From Litoditis marina (Eukaryota; Nematoda; Chromadorea; Rhabditida; Rhabditidae): 64,000 nt of DNA. The notes beneath the pieces are model-generated. The model was not told the origin of the DNA. It ran no database searches and saw only the letters and a list, made by a program, of their open reading frames with translations. Of the stretch, positions 43,494-53,090 are shown in pieces. The position numbers and the translations under genes were made by a program. Position 1 is the first letter of the stretch, and each line of letters opens with the position of its first letter. Location of the stretch: assembly GCA_964036275.1 (NCBI GenBank), contig OZ038437.1:8499804-8563803 (forward strand), written 5' to 3'.

Positions 43494-43763
43494 GACCAAT
43501 TCTATATGTAACCTGGTTTTTGGTCAGCTAACCGCTTTTGCACACCGTTACCTACCGGTTACCTCACAGGTAACCAGTAGGTTACTTTTTTACCGATAGA
43601 TTACCTAAAACTAAATTTCGGTTACCGTGCAAACTCACCAAAAAAAAGGTAACCGGTTTTCACTTTCAAGTTACCAAACGGTTACCTAATGAGTTTACCT
43701 GGAAAAGGAGTTACCAAAAACCGCTAAGGTTACCAAAAAAGCCGGTTACATATAGAATTCACC
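43494..43763. mobile_element. Foldback element, GGTTACC word family, copy 3
   Basis: GACCAATTCTATATGTAACC left, ACATATAGAATTCACC right. GGTTACC words run throughout. Flanking nonamers ACAGATTGA and ATCGCTTGA agree at 6 of 9 positions, a decayed duplication. It cuts off the 5' side of the FN3-like fragment. Confidence 0.8.
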
Positions 43764-44150
43764 ATCGCTTGAACACTGATCACTATCCATCCATGAAACA
43801 GTCAGCACACCATAATCCGATTAAACCAGACGAAAAAAGAATTAAATGCAAAATTCTGCAAATTTGCCGACCAAAATGTGCACCTGATCGGTGTTTCGTG
43901 CATAATTTGGCAATAAAACATTAACCACGTAGACCAATGAAACAGTTTATTTTGGGCAGCGACATATTAGAAATTCCAATGAGCAATGACAATTGGAAGA
44001 GAGGGACAATGTAACAAAGACATGGAATGTTTTTCATGCAATGTGAACAGAGCGATCATTCATAGAAACTGGCAAAACCGTTTCGCAAAATTTCTAACAC
44101 ATGAAAAAGAGGGCAGGGTGTTTGTGTTATTAAAGAAAAAAATTAACTAT

Positions 44151-44493
44151 GGCCAATTCACTGAAAAACCGGGTCCTTGCCAAACCGAGCCGCAAACCTG
44201 TCACTGGAGAACCGAACCGATCGAACCGACGAACATTTCGGGACCGATCGGCTCTCCAGTGAATGCTTCAAACTCCACCGGGTACCACACCTTTCACCTT
44301 GTTCACCTTGTATTCGAGTTGTTTGTCTAATTCATGATTAATGTCGGTTCGGTTCAAACCTTTCACTGGAAAGCCGGTCGGTTCAGAATGTTGGTTCCGT
44401 CGGTTCGATCGGTTCGGTTCGGTTCTCCAATAACCGGTTTTGCGCTCTGTTAGGGAAGGATAGGAAAAGACCCGGTTCTTCAGTGAATTCGCC
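44151..44493. mobile_element. Foldback element, CGGTTC/GAACCG word family
   Basis: GGCCAATTCACTGAAAAACC at the left, GTTCTTCAGTGAATTCGCC at the right. GAACCGA words on the left arm face TCGGTTCGGTTC words on the right arm. Flanks ATTAACTAT and ATGAAAGAT match at 6 of 9 positions. Confidence 0.8.
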
Positions 44494-44640
44494 ATGAAAG
44501 ATTGATAGAATTAGATGATATATTAAGTAGATAAAAATATGTATCTCTTATTGAAAAACTACTTGTGTCAATTTTACACCGTTTCGGCCCCTTAGCCATA
44601 CGGTATGTATGTGTTCAAAAATACACCATGTTTTGCCGCA

Positions 44641-44766
44641 TTAAAGTAGGACGATTATGTGGACCAATCTCGTGTCAACAGTCCGTTCTTTAGACTGCAA
44701 TTGAAACGTATTGCAGTTCAAAGGACTGAAGCGTTGGGATTGGACCACATAATCGTTCTTCTTTAA
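44641..44766. mobile_element. TTAA palindromic MITE, copy 7
   Basis: TTAAAGTAGGACGATTATGT to CATAATCGTTCTTCTTTAA; it ends 14 bp before the collagen relic. Confidence 0.9.
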
Positions 44767-44780
44767 AGAGTTAGACATAA

Positions 44781-44935
44781 GGTCGAGGACACCATGATGG
44801 AGTTCAGAGTTAGTTTCTTGTTTTGGTTCTCTTTCATCACTTGTAGAGAGTTTCTGGAGCCTCTCAGATAGACTGTTCGAACTATTATATATTTTCTGTA
44901 GCTTTGCCGAATTAATAGTGCCAATCGTCTTGAAA
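44781..44935 (+). pseudogene. Truncated collagen relic (end of exon 1 and intron 1)
   Basis: GGTCGAGGACACCATGATGG and AGTTCAGAG match the last 30 nt of collagen exon 1. They are followed by intron text CTCTTTCATCACTTGT and CCTCTCAGA..GACTGTTCGA like intron 1 of collagen B (48918-49020). The rest of the gene is missing. Confidence 0.88.
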
Positions 44936-45039
44936 TTTCTATATTTTGTTCGAACAGCTCGTATAACTTTTTGTAATTATCACATATGAAGCACTCCCTC
45001 TACAACTATCACATTTACCAAGTTGGTAGGCAATATTTT

Positions 45040-45160
45040 GTGAGGGTGACCTTTTTTCGTCAAACACTTATACACTAGCTGAAAATAGTGTAATACAGCT
45101 CGTAGTGGAACAATAAAGAGAGCTGTGACCCTTTTTCCACAACTCATCCAGTATAAAAGG
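45040..45160 (+). promoter_or_regulatory. Collagen A promoter (shared block and TATA box)
   Basis: GTGGAACAATAAAGAGAGCT, GTGACCCTTTTTCCAC and TATAAAAGG (45152-45160) lie 33 bp before the ATG. The block recurs before all four collagens. A second GTGACC-T-rich motif lies near 45046. Confidence 0.8.
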
Positions 45161-45192
45161 AATGGTGGAAGTACATTGGGTATCATTCTATC

Positions 45193-46702
45193 ATGAGTCA
45201 GATGATTGTAATCGGATCTGCGGCCACCCTTGTCTTCATGGCTGGGGCCCTGTTCACCATGGGATCCCTCCTATCGGAAATCAACGAAATGCAACAGGAG
45301 GTCGAGGACACCATGGTGGAGTTCAGAGTGAGTTCATTTTGCTATCTTACCTCTCTATACGTTGTTACTTTGACGCTTTTCCGGTTTAGGATTCGAATTA
45401 TGTTCCAATAAATTCGCTGTACATTTGCATAGTTGCAGTTCAATGTATCTTTCTGGGAAACGTAAAATAGAAATACAGTATTTCACTACGCATCTCAAAA
45501 CATTTTCATCTTCACATTATGAGAAACATTGTTTTCAGGAGATTTCGGCTGATACCTGGGCACGTATCATGAAGAAGCACACCAACCCTACCGGTAACTC
45601 GCAAGCTCCTCCCAACTTCTCCACCCTATTCGGAAGAAAGAAGAGACAGAGTGGATACCCCGAACAGTGCAACTGCGGACCCAGATCTGAGGGTTGCCCC
45701 GCTGGACCACCCGGACCTCCCGGACCTAAGGGAGATGCCGGAGAGCCTGGACCCAACGGAGACGACGGAAGACCAGGAGTTGCCGGAGTCGCTCTTGCCG
45801 TTACCCACGAAATTCCCGGAGGTTGCATCAAGTGCCCCGCCGGCAGACCTGGTCCCCGTGGACAGCCCGGACAGGAAGGACCCGCTGGAGGACCCGGACG
45901 CTCCGGACCTCGCGGACCTCTCGGAAACCCCGGATCTCCCGGAGAGGCTGGACCTCAAGGAGATGCTGGCAGACCAGGAAACCCCGGAAGACAGGGACCT
46001 CCCGGAGCTCGCGGAGAGCCCGGCACCCAGTACAGACCAGGACAGTCCGGCAGACAAGGAGGACCTGGACCTCGTGGACCTCCCGGACCCGACGGGCAGC
46101 CTGGTGCTCCCGGAACCGACGGAAAGCCCGGAAGTCCCGGATACCCTGGCAGAAACGGAGGACCCGGACACCCCGGAAAGAACGGAACTCCTGGACAGGT
46201 TAGGGAAACATTTTCTTCCTCAACTAGGTATAGTCTGATTCACCAAACGATGTACTCCTACAGTAATCCTTAAATTATTCAAGGGGGTGTTTTCTAACGA
46301 AAAAGTCATTACTTTGGTTTCAAATTCTCAGAGTTAGTAGTAGTAAACATGCAGAAGACACTATGAACATTATGAGGCGTTCTGAATACGCTAATATAGT
46401 AAATTTTGACCTGGAAGTGTTAGCAGATTACTGTAGAGGGTTATAAGTGGGTGGAACAAACTATACCACTCTCACTTTACCGGGATGTGTACAACTTTGT
46501 AGAGCCTAACATCACTCCCACTAGCGCTGATACCACGGATTCAGAAGCAAGCATTTCATATCAAATTCGAAGTCGAGTTCAAACTTTTGTTAGTATTCAG
46601 TATTCAGTACTAATGAATACATGTTTCCAGAAAGGAGCCGACGGAAAGCCCGGACCCGATGCCGCCTACTGTGCCTGTCCCATGCGCAGCTACATCAAGT
46701 AA
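45193..46702 (+). CDS. Cuticle collagen A (three exons, 288 aa)
   Basis: Exons 45193-45327, 45539-46198 and 46631-46702 (TAA); all splices are phase 0. Residues 1-45 hold a hydrophobic signal anchor ([19 protein letters not shown]). A furin-like site RKKR follows at 78-81. A CNC/C cluster at 89, 91 and 98 precedes nine Gly-X-Y triplets (101-127); then comes an interruption with C141 and C144, a long Gly-X-Y block (147-265, broken once at TQYRP), and a short tail with C279 and C281 ending SYIK. This is the standard plan of nematode cuticle collagens, secreted by the hypodermis, cleaved, and disulphide-linked into the cuticle. Intron 2 contains a TA-type MITE and has the donor GTTAGG. AATAAA lies at 46737-46742. 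Its leader and MIVIG start match gene D, while its tail and 3'UTR match gene B. Confidence 0.96.
46229..46465. mobile_element. TA-type MITE inside collagen A intron 2, copy 4
   Basis: TATAGTCTGATTCACCAAAC at the left and GGTGGAACAAACTATA at the right. It fills most of the 432-bp intron, whose counterparts in B and D are about 150-170 bp. Confidence 0.88.
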
Positions 46703-46896
46703 ACGAAGTAGCAGGAGATATAGTAGTTTTGGCACGAATAAACAGTTTTGTCAATTTTTTTCATTATTCATATATTACACGTTGTTGATTTCAAATGTTA
46801 CTCACTGTTGCTCATCGAATTCGAAACAAAAACATTAGTAACAATAAGTAATAAATACTCTCCTTTCTCGATTACGTACCTTGCAAAATAACCCAA

Positions 46897-46985
46897 CCTA
46901 AGGATTCCCCCCGAAGCACAAAGCTATGTAGCCTCGTGGTCCGCGATCAACACTAGTTTTGTGCTTCCGGGGGGATCCTTAGCAT
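46897..46985. repeat. Hairpin, GGATTCCCCCCGAAGCACAA arms
   Basis: CTAAGGATTCCCCCCGAAGC at the left faces GCTTCCGGGGGGATCCTTAG at the right with about 35 bp between the arms. Possible MITE. Confidence 0.75.
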
Positions 46986-47404
46986 GAGCTATTTGACCAA
47001 CGAAAACTACGAGCGACGCCAACGCATTCCTGGATGCGCCGTATCTAGTAGAGGTGTTCATGACCAACGAGAGCACGTCGGCGAGAGAGTGCAGGCAACG
47101 AGACAATGAGCGAGATAGTGTCAGTGCGAAGAGACGGCAGACAACTGTTATACACAACACTCCCCGGCGTTGTGGTCCGTTTTTAGTTTCATTTTTGGAG
47201 CTCCTTGATTATTTTAACTTTCAATAGGACACTCACAGCAATCAGTTACAGTTTCCATATTGTGTCAAAGAGTACCCAAACGAAAAACATATAGTAGTTT
47301 TTAATCATGTTATTTTTTGAAGTTTGTAATTGCAAAGCAACCCTAGACCTAGATTCATTTTTTTGTACTACTCTTTTAGTTTGTATTTTTTTCCAGATAT
47401 AACA

Positions 47405-47712
47405 ACTCATGGTTTGAATTTGTAGTTGAACCGTACACGAGGTAGTATGATGGAATATTTATGGTGGCGACGTTTCGGCAAATTCGCCGTTTTCAGAGCC
47501 TGAAAAAGGCATCAGTTCACAAAGTACAATAAACTCGATACAGTCGCGCAGGACAACGTGACCCAAATGTATTCCAAATAGCACGAATAATGAGCACTAC
47601 AAACTCAGCTAAACAAATACATTAACACACCTACAACACAAATACGAAACGTCGCCACAATAAATATTCCATCATACTACCTCGTGTACGGTTCAACTAC
47701 AAAATCAAACCA
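47405..47712. mobile_element. Foldback with ~60-bp near-perfect arms
   Basis: TGTAGTTGAACCGTACACGA through GGCGACGTTTCG (to about 47478) is matched in reverse by CGAAACGTCGCCACAATAAA through TCGTGTACGGTTCAACTACA (about 47646-47703). The loop is about 170 bp. There is no coding capacity. Confidence 0.85.
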
Positions 47713-48649
47713 TATACACAACAATGCCGAGGTTCAAAGAAAGCAGGACGAGAATATAACAACTCAGTTGAAATGTAAATAATCAATCTCTCGGTAATTA
47801 CTTGCGTAGAATTAGCGTTTTCGAAAGGAGTATCTGTTGAATTGAGAATACACTTATGTGTACTAATCCTGTGCAATCATTAATAACTTCATTTTTCAAT
47901 TCGTCTTCTCGTAGAGGCTACTCGCTTCCTTCTCAACATTGTTAGCAGAGCCCAAACACACCATGATAGCGGATGGCTTTTATGCGCCGACAACAACTTT
48001 TGTATTATGCTAGACGGCTCAACTTTGGATCTCAAATTGTGAAATTGAACTAGTGTTCGTCCGGTCGATGAATGTTTTGGATGATCAGGAAATTTGACTG
48101 ATATTGTTGGAATTGCTCGGCAGATTGTGTATATTACGTATCGCGCTAATCCATCACTGACGGGAAGGATTTTTGAAGGAAGTACAGTGAGGGTTATATA
48201 AGTTTTCGTGGAACGAATAGTTGGTGAACCCGGATGAATTGAGCAATGATGTGGGCTAACCCCGCTGCTCTACACGGAAGTTCCGAATTGAGCTCGAGCA
48301 TGTTTGTGTTGAAGATTTTGCCATGTGGCTCCAAACCTTTCGCGAAAAAAAGATTAATTGAACCAAAGTTGCAACGTAGTTGTGCACGCAACTACGTTGA
48401 CAAAAATTGTCGGTTGTTTGCGAAAAATGTAGAAGTTCCTTAATATCACTAAAAAACATCAAAACTGAATAACTTAGTGTGTTTTTGGTTGACAACGGCC
48501 GAATAATCGGTTCTATATCTCGTAAATATGAGTACCCAGAAACTAGTGAATGGGCGAATCAAACAGAAAAGTATAGTTTTTCCTACAAAATGAAGGCGAT
48601 TATTGGGTTTTCGCTGTTAAGGAATTTACCAATAGTGTGACCTTTTCTG

Positions 48650-48750
48650 TTCAACGTCTGAAATATTGGCGGAACTTGTGTAATAACGCGCATAGTGGAA
48701 CAATAAAGAGAACTGTGACCCTTTTTCCACAACTCATCCAGTATAAAAGG
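48650..48750 (+). promoter_or_regulatory. Collagen B promoter
   Basis: GTGGAACAATAAAGAGAACT, GTGACCCTTTTTCCAC and TATAAAAGG (48742-48750) sit in the same spacing to the ATG as in gene A. CGCGCATA directly upstream is shared with gene D. Confidence 0.8.
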
Positions 48751-48782
48751 AATGGTGGAAGTAGATTGGGTATCAGTCTATC

Positions 48783-50003
48783 ATGAGTCAGATGATTGTG
48801 CTTGGCTCCGCGGCCACCCTTGTTTTCATGGCTGGGGCCCTGTTCACCATGGGATCCCTCCTATCGGAAATCAACGAAATGCAACAGGAGGTCGAGGACA
48901 CCATGATGGAGTTCAGAGTAAGTTCACATTTTTGTTCTCTTTCATCACTTGTAAAGACTTTCTGAAGCCTCTCAGATTGACTGTTCGAACTGTTACTCTT
49001 TTCGGTGAGTTTGCCACACATTTGAATTGACAGTGCGAATCATTTTTAAATCATGATAATTTCTGTCAGTCTACAATCAACTCAAAACAATGGTGTTTTC
49101 CAGGAGATTTCGGCTGATACCTGGGCACGTATCATGAAGAAGCACACCAACCCTACCGGTAACTCGCAGGCTCCTCCCAACTTCTCCACCCTGTTCGGAA
49201 GAAAGAAGAGACAGAGTGGATACCCCGAACAGTGTAACTGCGGGCCCAGATCTCAGGGTTGCCCCGCTGGACCACCCGGACCTCCCGGACCTAAGGGAGA
49301 TGCCGGAGAGCCTGGACCCAACGGAGACGACGGAAGACCAGGCGTTGCCGGAGTCGCTCTTGCCGTTACCCATAACATTCCCGGAGGTTGCATCAAGTGC
49401 CCCGCTGGCAGACCTGGTCCCCGTGGACAGCCCGGACAGGAAGGACCCGCTGGAGGACCCGGACGTTCCGGACCTCGCGGACCTCTCGGAAACCCCGGAT
49501 CTCCCGGAGAGGCTGGACCTCAAGGAGATGCTGGCAGACCAGGAAACCCCGGAAGACAGGGACCTCCCGGAGCTCGCGGAGAGCCCGGTACCCAGTACAG
49601 ACCTGGACAGCCCGGCAGACAAGGAGGACCAGGACCTCGTGGACCTCCCGGACCCGACGGACAGCCTGGTGCTCCCGGAACCGACGGAAAGCCCGGAAGT
49701 CCCGGATACCCTGGCAGAAACGGAGGACCTGGACACCCCGGAAAGAACGGAACTCCCGGACAGGTGAGCAAATACAATATACTTAAGTGCACTGTACTGT
49801 ACCCGTTCGTCTCTACACTATATATACACTTCATTATATCGGTATCGAGTCACAACGTTCACAAACACTTCATACAATAGTAATAAAACAAAAGACAAGA
49901 TTGAATCAAACTAAACCGAATATATTTTCAGAGAGGACCCGACGGAAAGCCCGGACCCGATGCCGCTTACTGTGCCTGTCCTATGCGCAGCTACATCAAG
50001 TAA
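48783..50003 (+). CDS. Cuticle collagen B (three exons, 288 aa)
   Basis: Exons 48783-48917, 49104-49763 and 49932-50003 (TAA). The architecture is the same as gene A: signal anchor, RKKR cleavage site, paired Cys, two Gly-X-Y blocks and C-A-C tail ending SYIK. Differences from A are few (L for I at position 7, M for V at 42, Q for E at 96, HNIPGG for HEIPGG, RGPDG for KGADG at the last exon). Intron 2 (168 bp) is nearly identical to intron 2 of the oppositely oriented gene D, though leader and 3'UTR follow gene A. AATAAA lies at 50038-50043. Confidence 0.96.
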
Positions 50004-51589
50004 ACAAAGTTGCAGCAGAAGTAGTGGTTTTACGACAAATAAAGAATTTTGTCCATCTTTGCGTTTTTAAAACTTTTATTGACCCAAACACATTCGGATG
50101 CTCAATGACACGGAACAAGATCCAAAGTGGGGTTTCACCTTTTCTGAGAAAGCCTTTTCGAGTGGTCCGACTAGAGCTGCTGCAGTAAATGTGAAAACCA
50201 AACCAGAAATCGTCAGCAGACGGCAGACTTTTCACAACAAGACAAATTCGGTATTTTTCCCTGAATCGTAGTGTTTCATGACTAGAACTTCGGTAAATTT
50301 GAAATCGGAATCGTTTCCACATCTGAATCTCTCATGTCAGTGAGTGAAAAAGGGCCCAAATGAACTTTGAATGGTTTAGTGGCGATACAGTCTTATGCTA
50401 GGGTTCTCGTTTGGAGCATTTAAATAAATTTTTACTCAATTTTTAATTTACTTGTATCATTGCGGGTTGACTAGAATGAATCAACACGAGTTGAGCTCAA
50501 ACATGGCGGATAAACGCTCCAACTCGATGAAAACCCCAAGGTATCTTTTCGACGGCCGATTATTTCTGCATCATAATGTCTGTGTTTACAGAAAAATCGA
50601 GGAAAAATAGAAGCTTTTCATCACAGACGCTTTTATGACAAATAGACAAAAACAAATTAATGTAAACCCACACTGGTTATCGTCACAAGTTTCACTTAAA
50701 CACTTTCACATAAGTGGTTTTCAACAAGATCAGTCATCAAAAATGTCGTATTAGGTACGAGTACAAGCTACGTAGGAATAAAGAAAACATAATGTGACCA
50801 TAATGAGCTCGTATTTGTTTGATTCAATATGTAAAGTAGTCCCATCAGTATCACTGTTTATCGTTGTCCATGATTGCACCTGTGACTTTTCACCAAGTCT
50901 GGTCTTTTTTGACACTTTGCGTCGCAAAACGCAGACACAGAAAAGTGAATCCGTTCCGTGGACAGTGATCCGTTTCTGAATTGCGCATAAACCTTTCTTT
51001 CTATGTTAGAGGTCTTACTCTGCAGAAAGAAGGGAGATCGTTTCTTAGCACTATTCATTTCAATGGGTTTTCACTAATATGTCTATGGACTACAACGTCG
51101 TAATTGCTTTACTATGAGTCAATAATTAAATCTAAAAACAGTAAAAAAAAAACTCGGAAAAATGAAAAAGCGTTGACCAGAACGCATGTATTGTTGTTTG
51201 TACTTTTTATCTGCCGTCTCTTCCCGCACTGGCACTCTCTCGCGCGTTCTCTCGTTGCCTTGCACTCTCTCGACGTCGTGCTCTCGTCGATCATGAACAC
51301 CTATATTAGATACGGCGCATTCAGGATTGCCTCGGCGTGGCTAAAATCATTCGTTGGTTATAACCCAGTATCACAAGGTACTTAGGAGAAAACCGTCGAA
51401 AGATGTGTTTTAACCTAATTTTTGGACAGCTCGCTCGGGGTATCCGGGTGGGCGACTAGAATGGAAACGATGTTTGTTCATAGAACGCTCAGGAGAACAA
51501 TGTTACAATGTTAAGAAAATACGTCATAACTCTCACTGTGTACGGTTTCTTCTGAGCTGATTGAAAAAGCAACACATATTACAAAACGG
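50004..51589. other. Spacer between convergent collagens B and C
   Basis: No exon is supported. The part at 51205-51375 is the shared 3'-flank block of collagen C. The rest is AT-rich DNA of no visible function. Confidence 0.5.
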
Positions 51590-51629
51590 TTTATTTGTCT
51601 CCAAACTACTCTTTCTACTGGAGCTCCGT

Positions 51630-52941
51630 TCAGTGCATGTAGCTGCGCATGGGACAGGCACAGTACGCGGCATCGGGTCCGGGCTTTCCATCGGATCCCT
51701 TCTGCAAATCTTATTATAAGTACAAACTACTAGAATTGGCAAACTCGAATTGGTTATGAAGTTAATGACAACAATCACTGAAATTGTAATTATTGCGTCA
51801 GTGGTACTGATATGTAGGAAACCAAAATGTTTTTGATCCCATTTCAGAAGTTTCTCACTCATTGCGTTAGAGTAGGGGGAAAAACAAGTGTAAAAATTGT
51901 ACGAACCTGTCCTGGAGTTCCATTCTTTCCGGGGTGTCCGGGTCCTCCGTTTCTGCCAGGGTATCCGGGACTTCCGGGCTTTCCGTCGGTTCCGGGAGCA
52001 CCAGGCTGTCCGTCGGGTCCGGGAGGTCCACGAGGTCCGGGTCCTCCTTGTCTGCCGGGCTGTCCTGGTCTGTACTGGGTACCGGGCTGACCGCGGGCTC
52101 CGGGAGGTCCCTGTCTTCCGGGGTTTCCTGGTCTGCCAGCATCTCCTTGAGGTCCAGCCTCTCCGGGGGATCCGGGGTTTCCGAGAGGTCCGCGAGGTCC
52201 GGAGCGTCCGGGTCCTCCAGCGGGTCCTTCCTGTCCGGGCTGTCCACGGGGACCAGGTCTGCCGGCGGGGCACTTGATGCAACCTCCGGGAATTTCGTGG
52301 GTAACGGCAAGAGCGACTCCGGCAACGCCTGGTCTTCCGTCGTCTCCGTTGGGTCCTCTCTCTCCGGCATCTCCCTTGGGTCCGGGAGGTCCGGGTGGTC
52401 CAGCGGGGCAACCCTGAGATCTGGGTCCGCAGTTACACTGTTCGGGATATCCGCTCTGTCTCTTCTTTCTTCCGAATAGGGTGGAGAAGTTGGGAGGAGC
52501 CTGCGAGTTACCGGTAGGGTTGGTGTGCTTGGCCATGATACGAGTCCATGTGTCAGCGGTGATCACCTAAAATCCACATTCGCAGAAAAGTCTGACTTTG
52601 TTCAAGAGGGTAAACTAATCATGCAGTGTTGTACGGAGCTTTGGGAGCAAGAGTAAAACACGAAGAAGGGTAGTGAAAATGAATCATTTTTGAATAGACC
52701 ATGCCCGTACATTTCATTTTTCATTTTTGAATATATGTCAAAATCAACAGTAACTGATTTTCTACATAACTGTTTTCGAATTTGAAAATACTAAGAGAAA
52801 ACTCACTCTGAACTCCATCATGGTGTCCTCGAGCTCCTGTTGCATTTCGTTGATTTCCGATAGGAGGGATCCCATGGTGAACAGGGCCCCAGCCATAAAG
52901 ACAAGGGTGGCCGCAGAGCCAAGCACTATCATCTGACTCAT
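51630..52941 (-). CDS. Cuticle collagen C (three exons, 288 aa)
   Basis: Exons, in reading order: 52941-52807, 52566-51907 and 51701-51630 (TGA). The plan is the same as A and B. It is the most diverged copy: QQELED for QQEVED in exon 1, exon 2 starting [14 protein letters not shown] instead of [20 protein letters not shown] for GEPGPN, GARGQPG for GARGEPG, and KGSDG in the last exon. It ends SYMH with a TGA stop, shared only with D. Intron 2 has the donor GTTCGT. Poly(A) signal AATAAA (minus strand) at 51590-51595. Confidence 0.96.
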
Positions 52942-52973
52942 GATCGAATGATATTCAGACTATTCTTCCCAGT

Positions 52974-53090
52974 CCTTTTATACTGAAATGAAACGACAAA
53001 AAGGGTCACAGTTCACCTTTATTGTTCTACTTTACACTAGTTCTAGCAAGGATCGCAGGCTTTGACCAAAAATGGTCACACCTTCGAAAG
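52974..53090 (-). promoter_or_regulatory. Collagen C promoter
   Basis: On the minus strand GTAGAACAATAAAGGTGAAC, TGTGACCCTTTTTGTCG and GTATAAAAGG repeat the shared block with small changes. A further GTGACCATTTTTGGTCAAA lies about 60 bp upstream. Confidence 0.75.

Larger units (their letters stand above)
43764..45100. other. Intergenic: foldback element, MITE and collagen relic
   Basis: Apart from the foldback at 44151-44493, the TTAA MITE at 44641-44766 and the collagen relic at 44781-44935, nothing recognisable is seen. Confidence 0.5.
46703..48680. other. Spacer between collagens A and B, with two hairpins
   Basis: No exon is supported. It holds a short hairpin (46897-46985), a block shared with the 3' flank of collagen C (46975-47160) and a long foldback (47418-47706). 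Confidence 0.5.

Noticed and set aside
45626..46171. Long antisense open frame in collagen exon 2, present in all four copies
   Set aside because: Its Ser/Gly-rich product is the mirror of Gly-X-Y codon bias (GGA CCT CCC) and stays open only because TAA/TAG/TGA complements are avoided there. No splice or start signals go with it.
47418..47460. GAGGTAGTATGATGG resembling the let-7 start (GAGGTAGTA)
   Set aside because: The match ends after nine bases, and the hairpin is about 300 nt with 60-bp arms, unlike a let-7 precursor. It is better read as a foldback element.
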